64,000 bases of DNA from Saccharopolyspora indica (GTDB lineage Bacteria; Actinomycetota; Actinomycetes; Mycobacteriales; Pseudonocardiaceae): assembly GCF_027853965.1 (NCBI RefSeq), contig NZ_JAQGLB010000031.1, forward strand, positions 1 through 64,000. The letters are read 5' to 3'. Of the stretch, positions 6,886 to 15,784 are shown one piece after another. A program made the position numbers and the translations under genes. Below the pieces are notes generated by a model. It was given only the letters and a program-made list of their open reading frames with translations, searched no databases and was not told the DNA's origin. Position 1 is the stretch's first letter, and each line of letters opens with the position of its first letter.

Positions 6886-8304
6886 TCACTCCGTCGGGAC
6901 CCAGTTGCCGTGGAAGCCGTTCGGGACGCGGTCCGGGAGCTGGACCTCCGCCACCGTTTCCAGGGTTTCGGCGTCGAGGAGCAGGAGGTCGCTGCGGTGC
7001 TCGGCCGCCGAGTAGCGCAGGCCCATCAGGACGCCGTCGTCCTCCGCTGAATCGGCGGCGTTGGGCTCGAAGACGAACTCGCCGACCTGGTTGCCCTCGC
7101 CGAAGCTGCGGGTTTCGGTGCGTCCGGAGGCCAGGTCGTGCTTGAACAGGGTGTCGGCGCCGACCGAGTAGCCGTAGCGGTGCTTCTTGCCGAGCAGGCG
7201 CTCGTCGACGCGGGGGAACTCCTGCTCGCGGTCGTCCAGGCGCTCTTCGCGGACCCGGCCGGTCTTGAAGTCCACCGTCCAGCGGTCCAGGGTCGGGGCG
7301 CCCTCGGACGGGCCCGTCACGTCCGCGTCGAAGACCTTCGCGTGGCGGACCACGTCCAGCACGATGCCGTTCTCGGTGTCGTAGGCGTTGAGCGGGTGGA
7401 AGACGTAGCAGGGGCCGACGTCGAACCAGCGGACGTCGCCTCCGGCGCGCGGCATGACGCCGATCCGCGCCGGGTACCGGGGGTTCCAGCGGTACGGGAA
7501 GCCGCTGTTGGCCGGGGCGAAGCGGCCCATCCTGGCGGTGATCGGGTCGGGGATGCGGATCCGGCCGATCAGGGCGGACAGGACGAGCTGGGCGGGGCGG
7601 CGCAGCCAGCTCGGGGCGACGGTCGCGGTGGCCTGCCGGGCGTCGAAGGTGACCGGGAGGTCGTAGAACACCACGTGGTTCTCGGTCAGCGAGAAGTCGT
7701 GCATCATCGGGCTGCCGCCGACCTCGACGTCCACCGTGCGCCGGGCTCGGCCGTCCGCGCCGATCACCGAGTACTGAACGGTGTTGCCGCGGCCGAAGAA
7801 GTACGAAACCGCGTGCAGCTCGCCGGTTTCCGGATCGCGCTTGGGGTGCGCGGTGTAGCCGCCGGGCAGCGTGCCGTCGAAGCTGCACGGGCCGATCGTG
7901 TCGAGCTCGTCGGTCAGCTCGTAGTTCGTCGCGCCGGCTTCGACCAGGGCCAGGGTGCGGCCGGCGTGGCCGATGACGTTGGTGTTGGCGCCGAGCACGT
8001 CCAGGCCGGCGCGCGGGTCGCGGGGACCTGGCGGCTCGCCGAGCGCCCGGCTGACGTGCGGTGAGCGGATCCAGCGGTTGCGGTACCACTCCGCCCGGCC
8101 GTCGCGGAGGCGGATCCCGTGCACCATGCCGTCGCCCATGAACCAGTTGTAGGTGTCGGGGTCGATCTCGGCGCTCGGGTTCGGGCCGTTGCGCAGGTAG
8201 CGGCCGTCGAGGTGGTCCGGGATCCGGCCGACCACCGGGAGGTCCGCGCAGGTGTGCTCCTGCTTGACCGGCGCGTAGTTGCCCTGTGCGAACGGATTGC
8301 TCAC
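6886..8304 (-). CDS. Carotenoid oxygenase (RPE65/CCD family)
   Basis: A 472-aa non-heme iron dioxygenase of the carotenoid/stilbene cleavage family, which splits conjugated C=C bonds using O2. The four expected iron-binding histidines are visible in family context: His153 (YTAHPKRD), His202 (MMHDFSLTENH), His303 (VFHPLNAYD) and His465 (GFHGNW). The N-terminal family motif RYLRNGPNP and the DGMVHG block are present. Length is normal, and GGAGGGAG precedes the GTG start. Substrate (apocarotenoid, lignostilbene or other) cannot be told, and no carotenoid synthesis genes are nearby. Paired palindromes at 8325-8358 suggest local repression. Confidence 0.92.
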   Translation of the reverse strand: MSNPFAQGNYAPVKQEHTCADLPVVGRIPDHLDGRYLRNGPNPSAEIDPDTYNWFMGDGMVHGIRLRDGRAEWYRNRWIRSPHVSRALGEPPGPRDPRAGLDVLGANTNVIGHAGRTLALVEAGATNYELTDELDTIGPCSFDGTLPGGYTAHPKRDPETGELHAVSYFFGRGNTVQYSVIGADGRARRTVDVEVGGSPMMHDFSLTENHVVFYDLPVTFDARQATATVAPSWLRRPAQLVLSALIGRIRIPDPITARMGRFAPANSGFPYRWNPRYPARIGVMPRAGGDVRWFDVGPCYVFHPLNAYDTENGIVLDVVRHAKVFDADVTGPSEGAPTLDRWTVDFKTGRVREERLDDREQEFPRVDERLLGKKHRYGYSVGADTLFKHDLASGRTETRSFGEGNQVGEFVFEPNAADSAEDDGVLMGLRYSAAEHRSDLLLLDAETLETVAEVQLPDRVPNGFHGNWVPTE

Positions 8305-8324
8305 GGGAACTCCCTCCGACGTTT

Positions 8325-8358
8325 GGTAACGGCGTTATAGGAAGATAACAGCGTTACC
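8325..8358. promoter_or_regulatory. Double operator upstream of the carotenoid oxygenase
   Basis: GGTAACGGCGTTAT (8325-8338) and ATAACAGCGTTACC (8345-8358) form a 14-bp inverted pair with a 6-nt gap (12 of 14 paired). Each half is itself a small palindrome of TAACG-N-CGTTA type. It lies directly upstream of the ribosome binding site. The cognate regulator is not adjacent. Confidence 0.65.
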
Positions 8359-8437
8359 GAACGGAGTGCAACGGTTCGTCCCGGTGTGATACCGCTCGCC
8401 CCGGTGGGAACTTGAGTCGTTCCAGAAGCTAACTTCG

Positions 8438-9202
8438 GTGGTCGTGTTCACCGAATGGTTCGAGCCGGTCCTGCTCGTCGTGGTCGGCTTCCTCTCCGGC
8501 GCGATCAACGCGGTGGCCGGCGGCGGCTCGCTGCTGGTCTTCCCGGCTCTGCTGGCCACCGGGATGCCGCCGCTGGTCGCCAACGTGACCAACTCGGTGG
8601 CCCAGGGACCCGGCTTCGTCGGCGCCGCGATCGGTCAGCGCGAGGACCTCAAGGGCGCCCCTCGGCGGCTCTGGCTGACCTCGGCTGCCGCGGTGGTCGG
8701 CTCCGCGATCGGCTGCGTGCTGCTGATGGTCATGCCGGGCGAGGTCTTCGACGCCGTGGTGCCCGCGCTGATCGGGCTCTCCGCGGTGCTGATGGCCTTC
8801 CAGAACACCATTCGCAAGTGGCTCGGCACGCCCGACGAGAGCGCCCCGGACCGGACGACGTTCCTGGTCCTCGGGATCTTCTTCGCCTCGATCTACGGCG
8901 GCTACTTCGGCGGAGCGCGCAGCGTCATCCTGATCGCGATCCTGGTGCTGGCCGCGACCGACTCGATGCGTCGGCTGAACGCGCTCAAGAGCTGGCTGGG
9001 CATGATCGGCAGCGCGGTCACCCTGGTCGTCTACGCGCTGATCGCGCCGGTCGACTGGATGGCCGTGCTGATGCTGGTGCCCACCACGGTGCTGGGCGGG
9101 TACGTGGGCGGCAAGCTCGCCCAGAAGCTGCCTGCGACGCTGCTGCGCTACCTGGTCGTGGTGATCGCCGCGGGCGTCGCGGTCTACATGGTGCTGGACT
9201 GA
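8438..9202 (+). CDS. TSUP (TauE/SafE) family membrane transporter
   Basis: A 254-aa integral membrane protein with about eight hydrophobic helices. The family motif GAINAVAGGGSLLVFP lies in the first helix pair and a matching IYGGYFGGARSVILI begins the second half, the internal two-fold repeat of TauE/SafE proteins. Members export sulfite, sulfoacetate or related small anions. The GTG at 8438 gives a sensible N-terminus and a GTG at 8444 is equally possible. It stands alone, divergent from the carotenoid oxygenase. Confidence 0.9.
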   Translation: MVVFTEWFEPVLLVVVGFLSGAINAVAGGGSLLVFPALLATGMPPLVANVTNSVAQGPGFVGAAIGQREDLKGAPRRLWLTSAAAVVGSAIGCVLLMVMPGEVFDAVVPALIGLSAVLMAFQNTIRKWLGTPDESAPDRTTFLVLGIFFASIYGGYFGGARSVILIAILVLAATDSMRRLNALKSWLGMIGSAVTLVVYALIAPVDWMAVLMLVPTTVLGGYVGGKLAQKLPATLLRYLVVVIAAGVAVYMVLD

Positions 9203-9206
9203 GAAG

Positions 9207-9229
9207 GGGCACCGGCCGGGTCGGTGCCC
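9207..9229. terminator. Hairpin between convergent TSUP and bcp genes
   Basis: GGGCACCG (9207-9214) pairs with CGGTGCCC (9222-9229) around a 7-nt loop. It is a likely bidirectional terminator. Confidence 0.6.
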
Positions 9230-9235
9230 ACGTCG

Positions 9236-9709
9236 TCAGACGCCCAGGTCCTTGCGGAGCCGCTCGACGTGGCCGGTGGCCTTGACGTTGTACAGCGCCT
9301 TGGCGATCTTGCCCTCCGCGTCGACGACGAACGTCGAGCGGATCACGCCCTGCACGGTCTTGCCGTAGTTCTGCTTCTCGCCGAAGGCGCCCCACGCCGT
9401 CATGACCGACTTGTCCTCGTCGGACAGCAGCGGGAAGGTCAGGCCCTCGGCGTCCCGGAAGGTCACCAGCTTGGCCGGCTTGTCCGGGGAGACGCCGAGG
9501 ACGTCGAAGCCCGCGTCGTTGAGCACCGCGAGGCTGTCGCGGAAGTCGCAGGCCTCCTTGGTGCAGCCCGGGGTGCTGGCCGCGGGGTAGAAGTAGACCA
9601 CGACCGACCGGCCGCGGAAGTCGCTCAGCGAGACGGTGTTGCCGTCGGCGTCCGGCAGCGAGAACTCGGGTGCCTTGTCGCCGACCGAGAGTCGGTTCTG
9701 TTCGCTCAT
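9236..9709 (-). CDS. bcp: Thioredoxin-dependent thiol peroxidase, Bcp/PrxQ type
   Basis: A 157-aa peroxiredoxin. The active site reads YPAASTPGCTKEACDFRD, with peroxidatic Cys49 and resolving Cys54 five residues apart, the atypical 2-Cys pattern of Bcp/PrxQ enzymes that reduce hydroperoxides at the expense of thioredoxin. The N-terminus MSEQNRLSVGDKAPEFSLPD is standard. The frame is open upstream to 9832, but that extension is Ser/Arg-rich and unlike the family. Cytoplasmic; no partner reductase nearby. Confidence 0.93.
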   Translation of the reverse strand: MSEQNRLSVGDKAPEFSLPDADGNTVSLSDFRGRSVVVYFYPAASTPGCTKEACDFRDSLAVLNDAGFDVLGVSPDKPAKLVTFRDAEGLTFPLLSDEDKSVMTAWGAFGEKQNYGKTVQGVIRSTFVVDAEGKIAKALYNVKATGHVERLRKDLGV

Positions 9710-9761
9710 GCGCCCGACGCTAGCCGATGCCGCCGACGCGGTCCCGCCAGGTGGAGCGACG

Positions 9762-9920
9762 TCACTGCCCGCTGGCGCCCGCGGCCGGGACGAACTGCGC
9801 GACCTGAGGTGTCGGCGCCGGTGTTCGATCACTCGTCACGATGAACCCGCCGACCAGTAGCCCGGCGACCGCCGATGCGGTCAGTGCCAGCGCGCAGGTG
9901 GTGAAGAGGCGGATCGACAC
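9762..9920 (-). CDS. Small putative membrane or exported protein
   Basis: A 52-aa protein beginning at GTG 9920, with GGAAGG eight nt upstream. Residues ~3-27 (IRLFTTCALALTASAVAGLL) form one hydrophobic helix, followed by a polar Pro/Ala/Gln tail. It could be a membrane-anchored peptide or a short exported protein. No family is recognised. It lies upstream of bcp on the same strand (52 bp) and may share its transcript. Confidence 0.5.
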   Translation of the reverse strand: MSIRLFTTCALALTASAVAGLLVGGFIVTSDRTPAPTPQVAQFVPAAGASGQ

Positions 9921-10118
9921 CGCGGTTTCCTTCCCGGAGAAGTGGATTGGGGCGTTCCGGGCTCGCACGAGCTCCTGGGAACAACGGGATGATCGGATCG
10001 GGCGGCTGGATCGTTACCGAACCGGCCTGCCGGGTGAGCGGGCTTCGAGTTGCGGGGGTGGTGACCCACGCGTAGACGGGTGGGTGGCCGTGCCGACAAC
10101 CCCTCCGGAGGACCCGTC

Positions 10119-11852
10119 ATGCCCACTGTCGCCGATCAGCTCATCGAAGTGCTCGTGCAGGCCGGCGTCCGGCGCATCTACGGCATCGTCGGGGACAGCC
10201 TCAACCCCGTGGTGGACGCGGTGCGGCGCACCGAGGGCATCGAGTGGGTGCACGTGCGCCACGAGGAGGTAGCCGCCTTCGCCGCGGGTGCCGAGGCCCA
10301 GATGACCGGGCGGCTCGCGGTGTGCGCGGGCAGCTGCGGGCCGGGCAACCTGCACCTGATCAACGGCCTGTTCGACGCGCACCGCAGCGGCGCGCCGGTG
10401 CTGGCGCTGGCCTCGCACATCCCGTCCGCGCAGATCGGCACCGGGTTCTTCCAGGAGACCCACCCCGAAGAGCTGTTCAACGAGTGCAGCCACTTCTGCG
10501 AGATGCTCTCGCAGCCGGAGCAGATGCCGCGCCTGCTGCGCACCGCCATCCAGACCGCCTCCGGACGTCGCGGCGCGGCGGTGCTGGTGCTGCCCGGCGA
10601 CGTGGCGGAGAAGCAGGTCCCCTCGTCCAACGGCCTGGGCGTCATCGAGTGCGAGCCGCCCACCGTCGTGCCCTCGGAGGACCAGGTGGTCGCGCTGGCC
10701 GAGAAGCTGAACCGGGCGGAGCGGCCGATGTTCTTCTGCGGTGCGGGCACGCGCGGCGCGCACGCGGAGGTCATGGAGCTGGCCGCGCGGGTCAACGCGC
10801 CCGTCGGGCACGCGCTGCGCGGCAAGGAGTGGATCCAGTACGACAACCCCTTCGACGTGGGCATGAGCGGACTGCTGGGCTACGGCGCCTGCTACGACGC
10901 GATGCACCGCGCCGACCTGGTCGTGCTGCTGGGCACCGACTTCCCGTACGACAACTTCCTGCCGCAGGCCAACACCGTGCAGGTCGACATCGAGCCCGCG
11001 CACCTGGGGCGCCGCACGGTGCTGGACCTGGCGGTGCACGGCGACGTCGCCGAGACGATCCGCGCGGTGCTGCCGCACGTCCAGCAGAAGCACGACCGCA
11101 CCTACCTGGACCGGATGCTGCGCGAGCACGCCGGTCAGCTGGAGCGGGTCGTCGACGCCTACACGCGCAACGTCGAGACCCAGGTGCCGATCCACCCGGA
11201 GTACGTCGCCGACGTGCTCGACGACCTGGCCGCCGAGGACGCGGTGTTCACAGTGGACACCGGGATGTGCAACGTGTGGGCGGCCCGCTACATCACGCCG
11301 AACGGGCGGCGGCGGGTGCTGGGGTCGTTCGTGCACGGCTCGATGGCCAACGCGCTGCCGCAGGCCATCGGCGCGCAGATCGCCGAACCGGGGCGCCAGG
11401 TCATCTCGATGTCCGGGGACGGCGGGCTGGCCATGCTGCTCGGCGACCTGCTGAGCCTGCGCACCCACCGGCTGCCGGTGAAGGTCGTGGTGTTCAACAA
11501 CTCCTCGCTGGGCATGGTGAAGCTGGAGATGCTGGTGGACGGGCTGCCCGACTTCGGCACCGACCACGACCACGTCGACTTCGCCGCGATCGCCGCGGCC
11601 GCGGGGATCCACTCGGCGCGGGTGGAGAAGCCGGGCGAGGTGCGGGAGGCGCTGGCCGATGCGCTGGGCAGGCCAGGGCCCGCGCTGGTCGACGTGGTGA
11701 CCGACCCGAACGCCCTGTCCATCCCGCCGCGGATCACCGGCGACCAGGTGAAGGGCTTCGCGCTGGCGGTGAGCCGGACGGTGCTGTCCGGCGGGGTGGG
11801 GAAGATGATCCAGCTCGCCCGCAGCAACCTGCGCAACGTGCCGCGGCCGTGA
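10119..11852 (+). CDS. poxB: Pyruvate dehydrogenase (quinone), PoxB-like
   Basis: A 577-aa thiamine-diphosphate and FAD enzyme. The N-terminal domain carries the catalytic Glu in VRHEEVAAFAAGAEAQ, then CAGSCGPGNLHLINGLFD and FFQETHPEELF, all very close to E. coli PoxB. The C-terminal domain has the ThDP/Mg motif GDGGLAMLLGDLLSLR ... NN. The reaction is oxidative decarboxylation of pyruvate to acetate and CO2, passing electrons to membrane quinone. The C-terminal GKMIQLARSNLRN resembles the amphipathic lipid-binding end of PoxB. The ATG at 10119 follows GGAGGA. It is a single gene convergent with the next one. Confidence 0.88.
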   Translation: MPTVADQLIEVLVQAGVRRIYGIVGDSLNPVVDAVRRTEGIEWVHVRHEEVAAFAAGAEAQMTGRLAVCAGSCGPGNLHLINGLFDAHRSGAPVLALASHIPSAQIGTGFFQETHPEELFNECSHFCEMLSQPEQMPRLLRTAIQTASGRRGAAVLVLPGDVAEKQVPSSNGLGVIECEPPTVVPSEDQVVALAEKLNRAERPMFFCGAGTRGAHAEVMELAARVNAPVGHALRGKEWIQYDNPFDVGMSGLLGYGACYDAMHRADLVVLLGTDFPYDNFLPQANTVQVDIEPAHLGRRTVLDLAVHGDVAETIRAVLPHVQQKHDRTYLDRMLREHAGQLERVVDAYTRNVETQVPIHPEYVADVLDDLAAEDAVFTVDTGMCNVWAARYITPNGRRRVLGSFVHGSMANALPQAIGAQIAEPGRQVISMSGDGGLAMLLGDLLSLRTHRLPVKVVVFNNSSLGMVKLEMLVDGLPDFGTDHDHVDFAAIAAAAGIHSARVEKPGEVREALADALGRPGPALVDVVTDPNALSIPPRITGDQVKGFALAVSRTVLSGGVGKMIQLARSNLRNVPRP

Positions 11853-11871
11853 TCGCGAGGGCCGGTGGGCG

Positions 11872-12915
11872 TCAGCCGGGGTGCGCCGCGAGCTCCTCCC
11901 GTTCCAGCTCGTGGTGCATGCGCAGGTCGAGCTCGGCTTCCAGCTCGTACAGCTTGGCCAGCAGCGGGTCGTCGTGCCCGAGCAGGTCGGCGGCCCAGCC
12001 GGTCAGCGAGTCGTCGCGGTGCGGGGTGGACCAGCCGAACAGCAGGGCGAGCATCTCCCGGTGGGACTCCCGCGGTTCGGACGCCGCGGTCAGCGCCAGC
12101 CACCGACGCTCGGCCCAGCGCTTGGCCAGCCGGTGGAAGACCGCCAACCGGTGGCGGGCGTCGGCCGGTTCGGTGGCTTCCCGGACTTCCGCGTGCAGCT
12201 GCGCCAGATCCAGCCCCAGCACCCGGCATCCGGCGTAGGCCCAGAAGTCGGTGCCGGTTCCGGCGCCTTCGGCCTCCCAGTGCGGATTCCACAGCAGACG
12301 CCGGAATTCGGCGGCGGCGTCCTGGCCGTGCATCGCGATGCCGAGGACGAGCCCGCCGCTGCAGTCCGTCGAGGCACCCCGCTCGCCCCAGGTCACCAGC
12401 CGTTGCAGCCACGACGGATCCTGCGTCTTCACCGCCAGGGCCGGGAGGAACTCGGGGAAGAACGGCTGCCCCTCGTGCTTCGCCAGGACGTGCGCGATGT
12501 CCTCGCGCACGCCGGTGCACGACAGGTGCAGCAGACCGAGTGCCGCGTGCTCCCCGGTCTCGTGATCCTCCGGGTCCGCGGCGTGCGTCCACAACAGTTC
12601 CTCGGCATTCTCCAATTCGAGAATCCCCAGTGCGCGCAGCACTTCCCCCGGCACTCCGGGGCGCAGGCGACCCGCGTCAGCGCACTCCGCCAGCAGGCGT
12701 TCGGCGAGTGCGGTGTCCCCGTGCCGGGCGAGCACGCGCACCAGTTCGGCGCGTTCTTCCGGGGCTGCAAGGAAGACGGGCAGCAGCGCCTCCGCATCGG
12801 CTCGGGACCCGTGCCGGACCACCACGTCCACAGCCGCCGATTCCCAGGATGTGATACCGGATGTGCGGCTCCCGGGGAAGGCGGCGGCCAGCGCCTGCGT
12901 CGTTCTGATCACCAT
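11872..12915 (-). CDS. Helical-repeat protein of unknown function
   Basis: A 347-aa protein with GGAGGAA seven bases before the ATG at 12915 (MVIRTTQALAAAF). The sequence is almost wholly predicted helix, rich in Ala, Leu, Glu and Arg. Pairs of helices of about 35 residues resemble HEAT-like repeats (for example AEALLPVFLAAPEERAELVR and DTALAERLLAECADAGRLRP). No catalytic motif, signal peptide or membrane segment is seen. I do not recognise the family. It is divergent from a Scr1-type regulator at 13129, 213 bp away, which may or may not control it. Confidence 0.65.
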   Translation of the reverse strand: MVIRTTQALAAAFPGSRTSGITSWESAAVDVVVRHGSRADAEALLPVFLAAPEERAELVRVLARHGDTALAERLLAECADAGRLRPGVPGEVLRALGILELENAEELLWTHAADPEDHETGEHAALGLLHLSCTGVREDIAHVLAKHEGQPFFPEFLPALAVKTQDPSWLQRLVTWGERGASTDCSGGLVLGIAMHGQDAAAEFRRLLWNPHWEAEGAGTGTDFWAYAGCRVLGLDLAQLHAEVREATEPADARHRLAVFHRLAKRWAERRWLALTAASEPRESHREMLALLFGWSTPHRDDSLTGWAADLLGHDDPLLAKLYELEAELDLRMHHELEREELAAHPG

Positions 12916-13128
12916 CGGATGGTTCCTCCGGAGGAATTTCCTTACCCGTGCAGGTGTACTCCATCCCGGCGATGCTGACCCGTTCAGGGGGAGAACCGTA
13001 ACCATCTTCGACCAGTATCCGATGTGCATCGAGGCCCCACCGGATCGGCCGGAGCGGGCCGCTCGGCCGGATGTCGTAAGGGTGATGGGGTGGTGACGCA
13101 GTGTGGACATCCGGGCAGGATGGGAAAC

Positions 13129-13977
13129 ATGACAGTCAGTCCCACGGTGCGTCGCCGCCGCCTTGCTGCCGAGCTGCGGCGACTGCGGGCGCAAGCGGAG
13201 GTCACCCAGCAGCAGGCTGCCGGGCACCTCGGCTGCACGCAAGCGAAGATCGGGCGGTTCGAGACCGCCAAGCGCTCTCCCTCGGTCGGCGACGTCTCGG
13301 CGCTGCTGGACTTCTACGGGGTCGAGGGGTGCGAGCGCGATCAGCTGATCAACCTCGCCCGCGATGCCCGCAAGCGGGGTTGGTGGCATTCCTACAGCGA
13401 CGTCCTGCCCGAGTGGTACGAGACCTACGTGGGCCTGGAGGCCGAAGCGTCCTCGATACACACCTACGAGGCCGAGGCGATCCCAGGACTGCTCCAAACA
13501 CGTGAATATGCGCACGCGATCACGAAGGCGACGCTCATCCGCGCGGATGAGTCGGAGATCAGCAGGCGGGTCGATCTGCGCATCCAGCGCCAGCAGCGGG
13601 TGGTGGGGGAGAACCCGCTGGAGTTGTGGGCGGTGGTGGGGGAAGCCGCCCTGCGCAGGCGCGTCGGCGGGCCCGGCGTGCTGCGCAGGCAGTTGGAGCA
13701 CCTGCTGAAGCTCGTGCAGTTGCCGCACGTGACGCTGCAGGTGATGCCGCTGGACGCGGGCGCCCACCCGGCGCAGGCCGGACCGTTCGTCATCCTGCGC
13801 TACTCCAACCACATCGATCCGGACGTGGTCTACCTGGAAACTCACGTAGGCGGGCTCTACCTCGAACGTGAGATAGAGCTGTCGAACTACGTCACGATGA
13901 TGGACCATTTACGTGCGCATGCGGTAGATCCGGACGGTTCCGTCGAACTGATGCAACAACGCATAGGAGAGTTGTAG
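13129..13977 (+). CDS. Scr1-type XRE helix-turn-helix regulator (third copy)
   Basis: A 282-aa regulator. The XRE domain covers residues ~5-65 (LRRLRAQAEVTQQQAAGHLG, then KIGRFETAKRSP) and the Scr1/DUF5753 domain follows (AIPGLLQTREYAHAI). The ATG at 13129 with AGGATGGG upstream gives the family N-terminus MTVSPTVRRRRLAAEL; the frame stays open to 13024 without family similarity. The stop lies 3 bp before a DUF397 gene, so the pair is probably co-translated. Unlike cassettes A and B it has no divergent Cys-rich and membrane genes. Confidence 0.9.
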   Translation: MTVSPTVRRRRLAAELRRLRAQAEVTQQQAAGHLGCTQAKIGRFETAKRSPSVGDVSALLDFYGVEGCERDQLINLARDARKRGWWHSYSDVLPEWYETYVGLEAEASSIHTYEAEAIPGLLQTREYAHAITKATLIRADESEISRRVDLRIQRQQRVVGENPLELWAVVGEAALRRRVGGPGVLRRQLEHLLKLVQLPHVTLQVMPLDAGAHPAQAGPFVILRYSNHIDPDVVYLETHVGGLYLEREIELSNYVTMMDHLRAHAVDPDGSVELMQQRIGEL

Positions 13978-13980
13978 AAG

Positions 13981-14175
13981 ATGCCGAATATCACCGACTG
14001 GCGCACCAGCACGCGAACCCAAGGCCAGGGGCAGTGTGTTGAGGTCGGCTTCGGAGCCGACTGCGTCGGGGTGCGTGACACCAAGAACCGGGCCGCAGGA
14101 CAGATCACTGTCGCCGTGCAGCGCTGGCAGGACTTCGTCAGCGGTCTCAAGCACGGCAGCTTCGACGTTCTATGA
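13981..14175 (+). CDS. DUF397 protein, partner of the third Scr1 regulator
   Basis: A 64-aa single-motif DUF397 protein: WRTSTRTQGQGQCVEV, then CVGVRDTKNR and a C-terminal W-x-x-F-V helix. GGAGAG lies ahead of the ATG within the end of the regulator. It is the standard small partner of Scr1/WhiJ-like proteins. The function is not known in molecular terms. Confidence 0.9.
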   Translation: MPNITDWRTSTRTQGQGQCVEVGFGADCVGVRDTKNRAAGQITVAVQRWQDFVSGLKHGSFDVL

Positions 14176-14187
14176 CGCACGTTCCGT

Positions 14188-14222
14188 GAGTGCGCGACCG
14201 GGCTCCAGCGAGTCGCGCGCTC
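14188..14222. repeat. Degenerate GTGAGTG-family hairpin, copy G
   Basis: GAGTGCGCGAC (14188-14198) and GTCGCGCGCTC (14212-14222) pair at 10 of 11 positions, preceded by CCGT as in the other copies. It is the weakest member of the family. Confidence 0.45.
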
Positions 14223-14242
14223 TCCGTGCTTTTCACCCTGGT

Positions 14243-14275
14243 TTGCGCGGCGGTGCGAGTGGCACCGCCGCGCAA
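14243..14275. terminator. Strong bidirectional hairpin terminator
   Basis: TTGCGCGGCGGTGC (14243-14256) pairs perfectly with GCACCGCCGCGCAA (14262-14275) around a 5-nt loop. It sits between the convergent DUF397 and PH-domain genes. Confidence 0.75.
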
Positions 14276-14281
14276 GGCGTT

Positions 14282-15784
14282 TCAGCGCCGTTCCACGAAC
14301 GGCGCGAGCAGTCCGGGAAGCGCTTCGTGAGCCAGTTCCAGGCCTTCTGACTCGTCGACGTCGTGCACCTCGTAGATGCTGCTGCCCGCGGCGGTCGTGG
14401 CGCCGACCGTCATCAGGCCCGCTCGCCGCTGGAAGAAGGTGCGGCTCAGCTTCCAGCCGATCACCCCATCGCGCTGCAGGACGACGGTGCGCCGGATCCC
14501 GCTGCCGTTGCGGGCGATCAGGTACTGCTCGGTCAGCGCGTGGCCGAGGTTGCGGTAGGCGTCCACCGCGAAGCCCAGGAACGCCAGGAGGGCGACGACG
14601 ATCACGGCGACCGCCAGCGGCACCGGGATCCAGTCGAACACCAACGTCACGACCGCGGCGATCAGGATCGGTGCGGTGAACATCAGCGCCCAGTTGATCC
14701 GCCGCCGCAGCGCCGCGCGCGGGTGCCCGCGCAGCGGGACCTCCGACGGCGGCCGCGACTCGCGCAGCACCGCTGCCGAGGCCCGCTGCACCGCGGCGCG
14801 GGGTGCCGGTGGCATCAGCGTCTTGTTGTCCGGCTGGTTCTCCTCCTTCTTCTGCTTGAGCCCGGTGGCCACGGCGTTGAGCCGGGCGCCGCCGAACCAC
14901 CGCAGCAGCAGGGGTTCCACCACCTCGACACCGCGCAGCCGCCGTTCCTCCAGCGAGATCGACCTCGTGGTGAGCAGGCCGCGCTTGACCTGCAGGGTGT
15001 CCCCGCGGTCGCGGCTCAGCCGGAAGCCCCACCACATCTCCAACGACAGCGCGAAGGCGCCGAGCACGCCGACCACCAGGGCGGAGCCGGCACCGATCGC
15101 GATGACCAGCCACAGCGCCGTGGTCTGCACGGTCTCGCCGACGGCGGCGAAGATCCCGGCCGACAGCAGCAGCTCGCGGAACGACCCGAAGGCCGAGGCG
15201 ATCGCGCCCCAGACGATCAGGATCAGCGACACCGACAGCGCGGAGTAGCCCAGCCACCCCGGGTTGAGCCGGGCGAGCGTGCTGGTGTCCTCCTGCTCCG
15301 GTGCTTCGGCACCGGCCACAGTGGACGAATCGCCGAACAGCAGCTCCTGGCGCAGCGAGTCGGCGTGCTCCTTGGCGAGCGCGTCGAGCTTCAGCTCGCT
15401 GCTGTCGCCGCCCTGCCCGCCGGTGCTCACCTTGACCGCGGTGACGCCGAAGACGCGGTGCGCCACGTTGGCGGTGAGGTCGACGCTGCGGATCCGGTCG
15501 CGCGGGATCGAGCGGTGGCTGCGGGTGATGGCACCCGTGCGCATCTCGAAGCGCTCCGCGGTGATCCGGTACCAGGTGAACCACCAGCCGACGCCCATCA
15601 GCCCGGCGAGCACCGCCGCGCCGGCGACCCACGCCCCGGCGGTGATCAGCATCACCCAGGGGCTGGTGCCGGAGAGGACCATGAGCCCGATGGTCGGCAC
15701 CATCGGCGCCAGGACCAGGATGGTGTAGGAGGCGATCGCCTTGGGGTCCTGGCGGCGCCACTGCCCATCGATCACGGTGCTCAT
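14282..15784 (-). CDS. Membrane protein with bacterial PH (DUF304) domains, YdbT-like
   Basis: A 500-aa membrane protein with three pairs of hydrophobic helices (around residues 18-75, 180-255 and 340-385), each followed by a soluble bacterial PH domain. The PH signatures are visible as ITAERFEMRTGAITRSHRSI, LTTRSISLEERRLRGVEV and a degenerate third one near YLIARNGSGIRRTVVLQR. This is the layout of the Bacillus YdbT family, whose genes pair with YdbS-like single-PH proteins, as here. The start overlaps the stop of the upstream gene as ATGA. The function is not known; a role in envelope stress or bacteriocin tolerance is reported for Bacillus relatives. Confidence 0.88.
   Translation of the reverse strand: MSTVIDGQWRRQDPKAIASYTILVLAPMVPTIGLMVLSGTSPWVMLITAGAWVAGAAVLAGLMGVGWWFTWYRITAERFEMRTGAITRSHRSIPRDRIRSVDLTANVAHRVFGVTAVKVSTGGQGGDSSELKLDALAKEHADSLRQELLFGDSSTVAGAEAPEQEDTSTLARLNPGWLGYSALSVSLILIVWGAIASAFGSFRELLLSAGIFAAVGETVQTTALWLVIAIGAGSALVVGVLGAFALSLEMWWGFRLSRDRGDTLQVKRGLLTTRSISLEERRLRGVEVVEPLLLRWFGGARLNAVATGLKQKKEENQPDNKTLMPPAPRAAVQRASAAVLRESRPPSEVPLRGHPRAALRRRINWALMFTAPILIAAVVTLVFDWIPVPLAVAVIVVALLAFLGFAVDAYRNLGHALTEQYLIARNGSGIRRTVVLQRDGVIGWKLSRTFFQRRAGLMTVGATTAAGSSIYEVHDVDESEGLELAHEALPGLLAPFVERR

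Noticed and set aside
11872..13908. Apparent 678-aa protein on the minus strand
   Set aside because: The first half is the antisense of the Scr1-type regulator; the true start at 12915 has a ribosome binding site.
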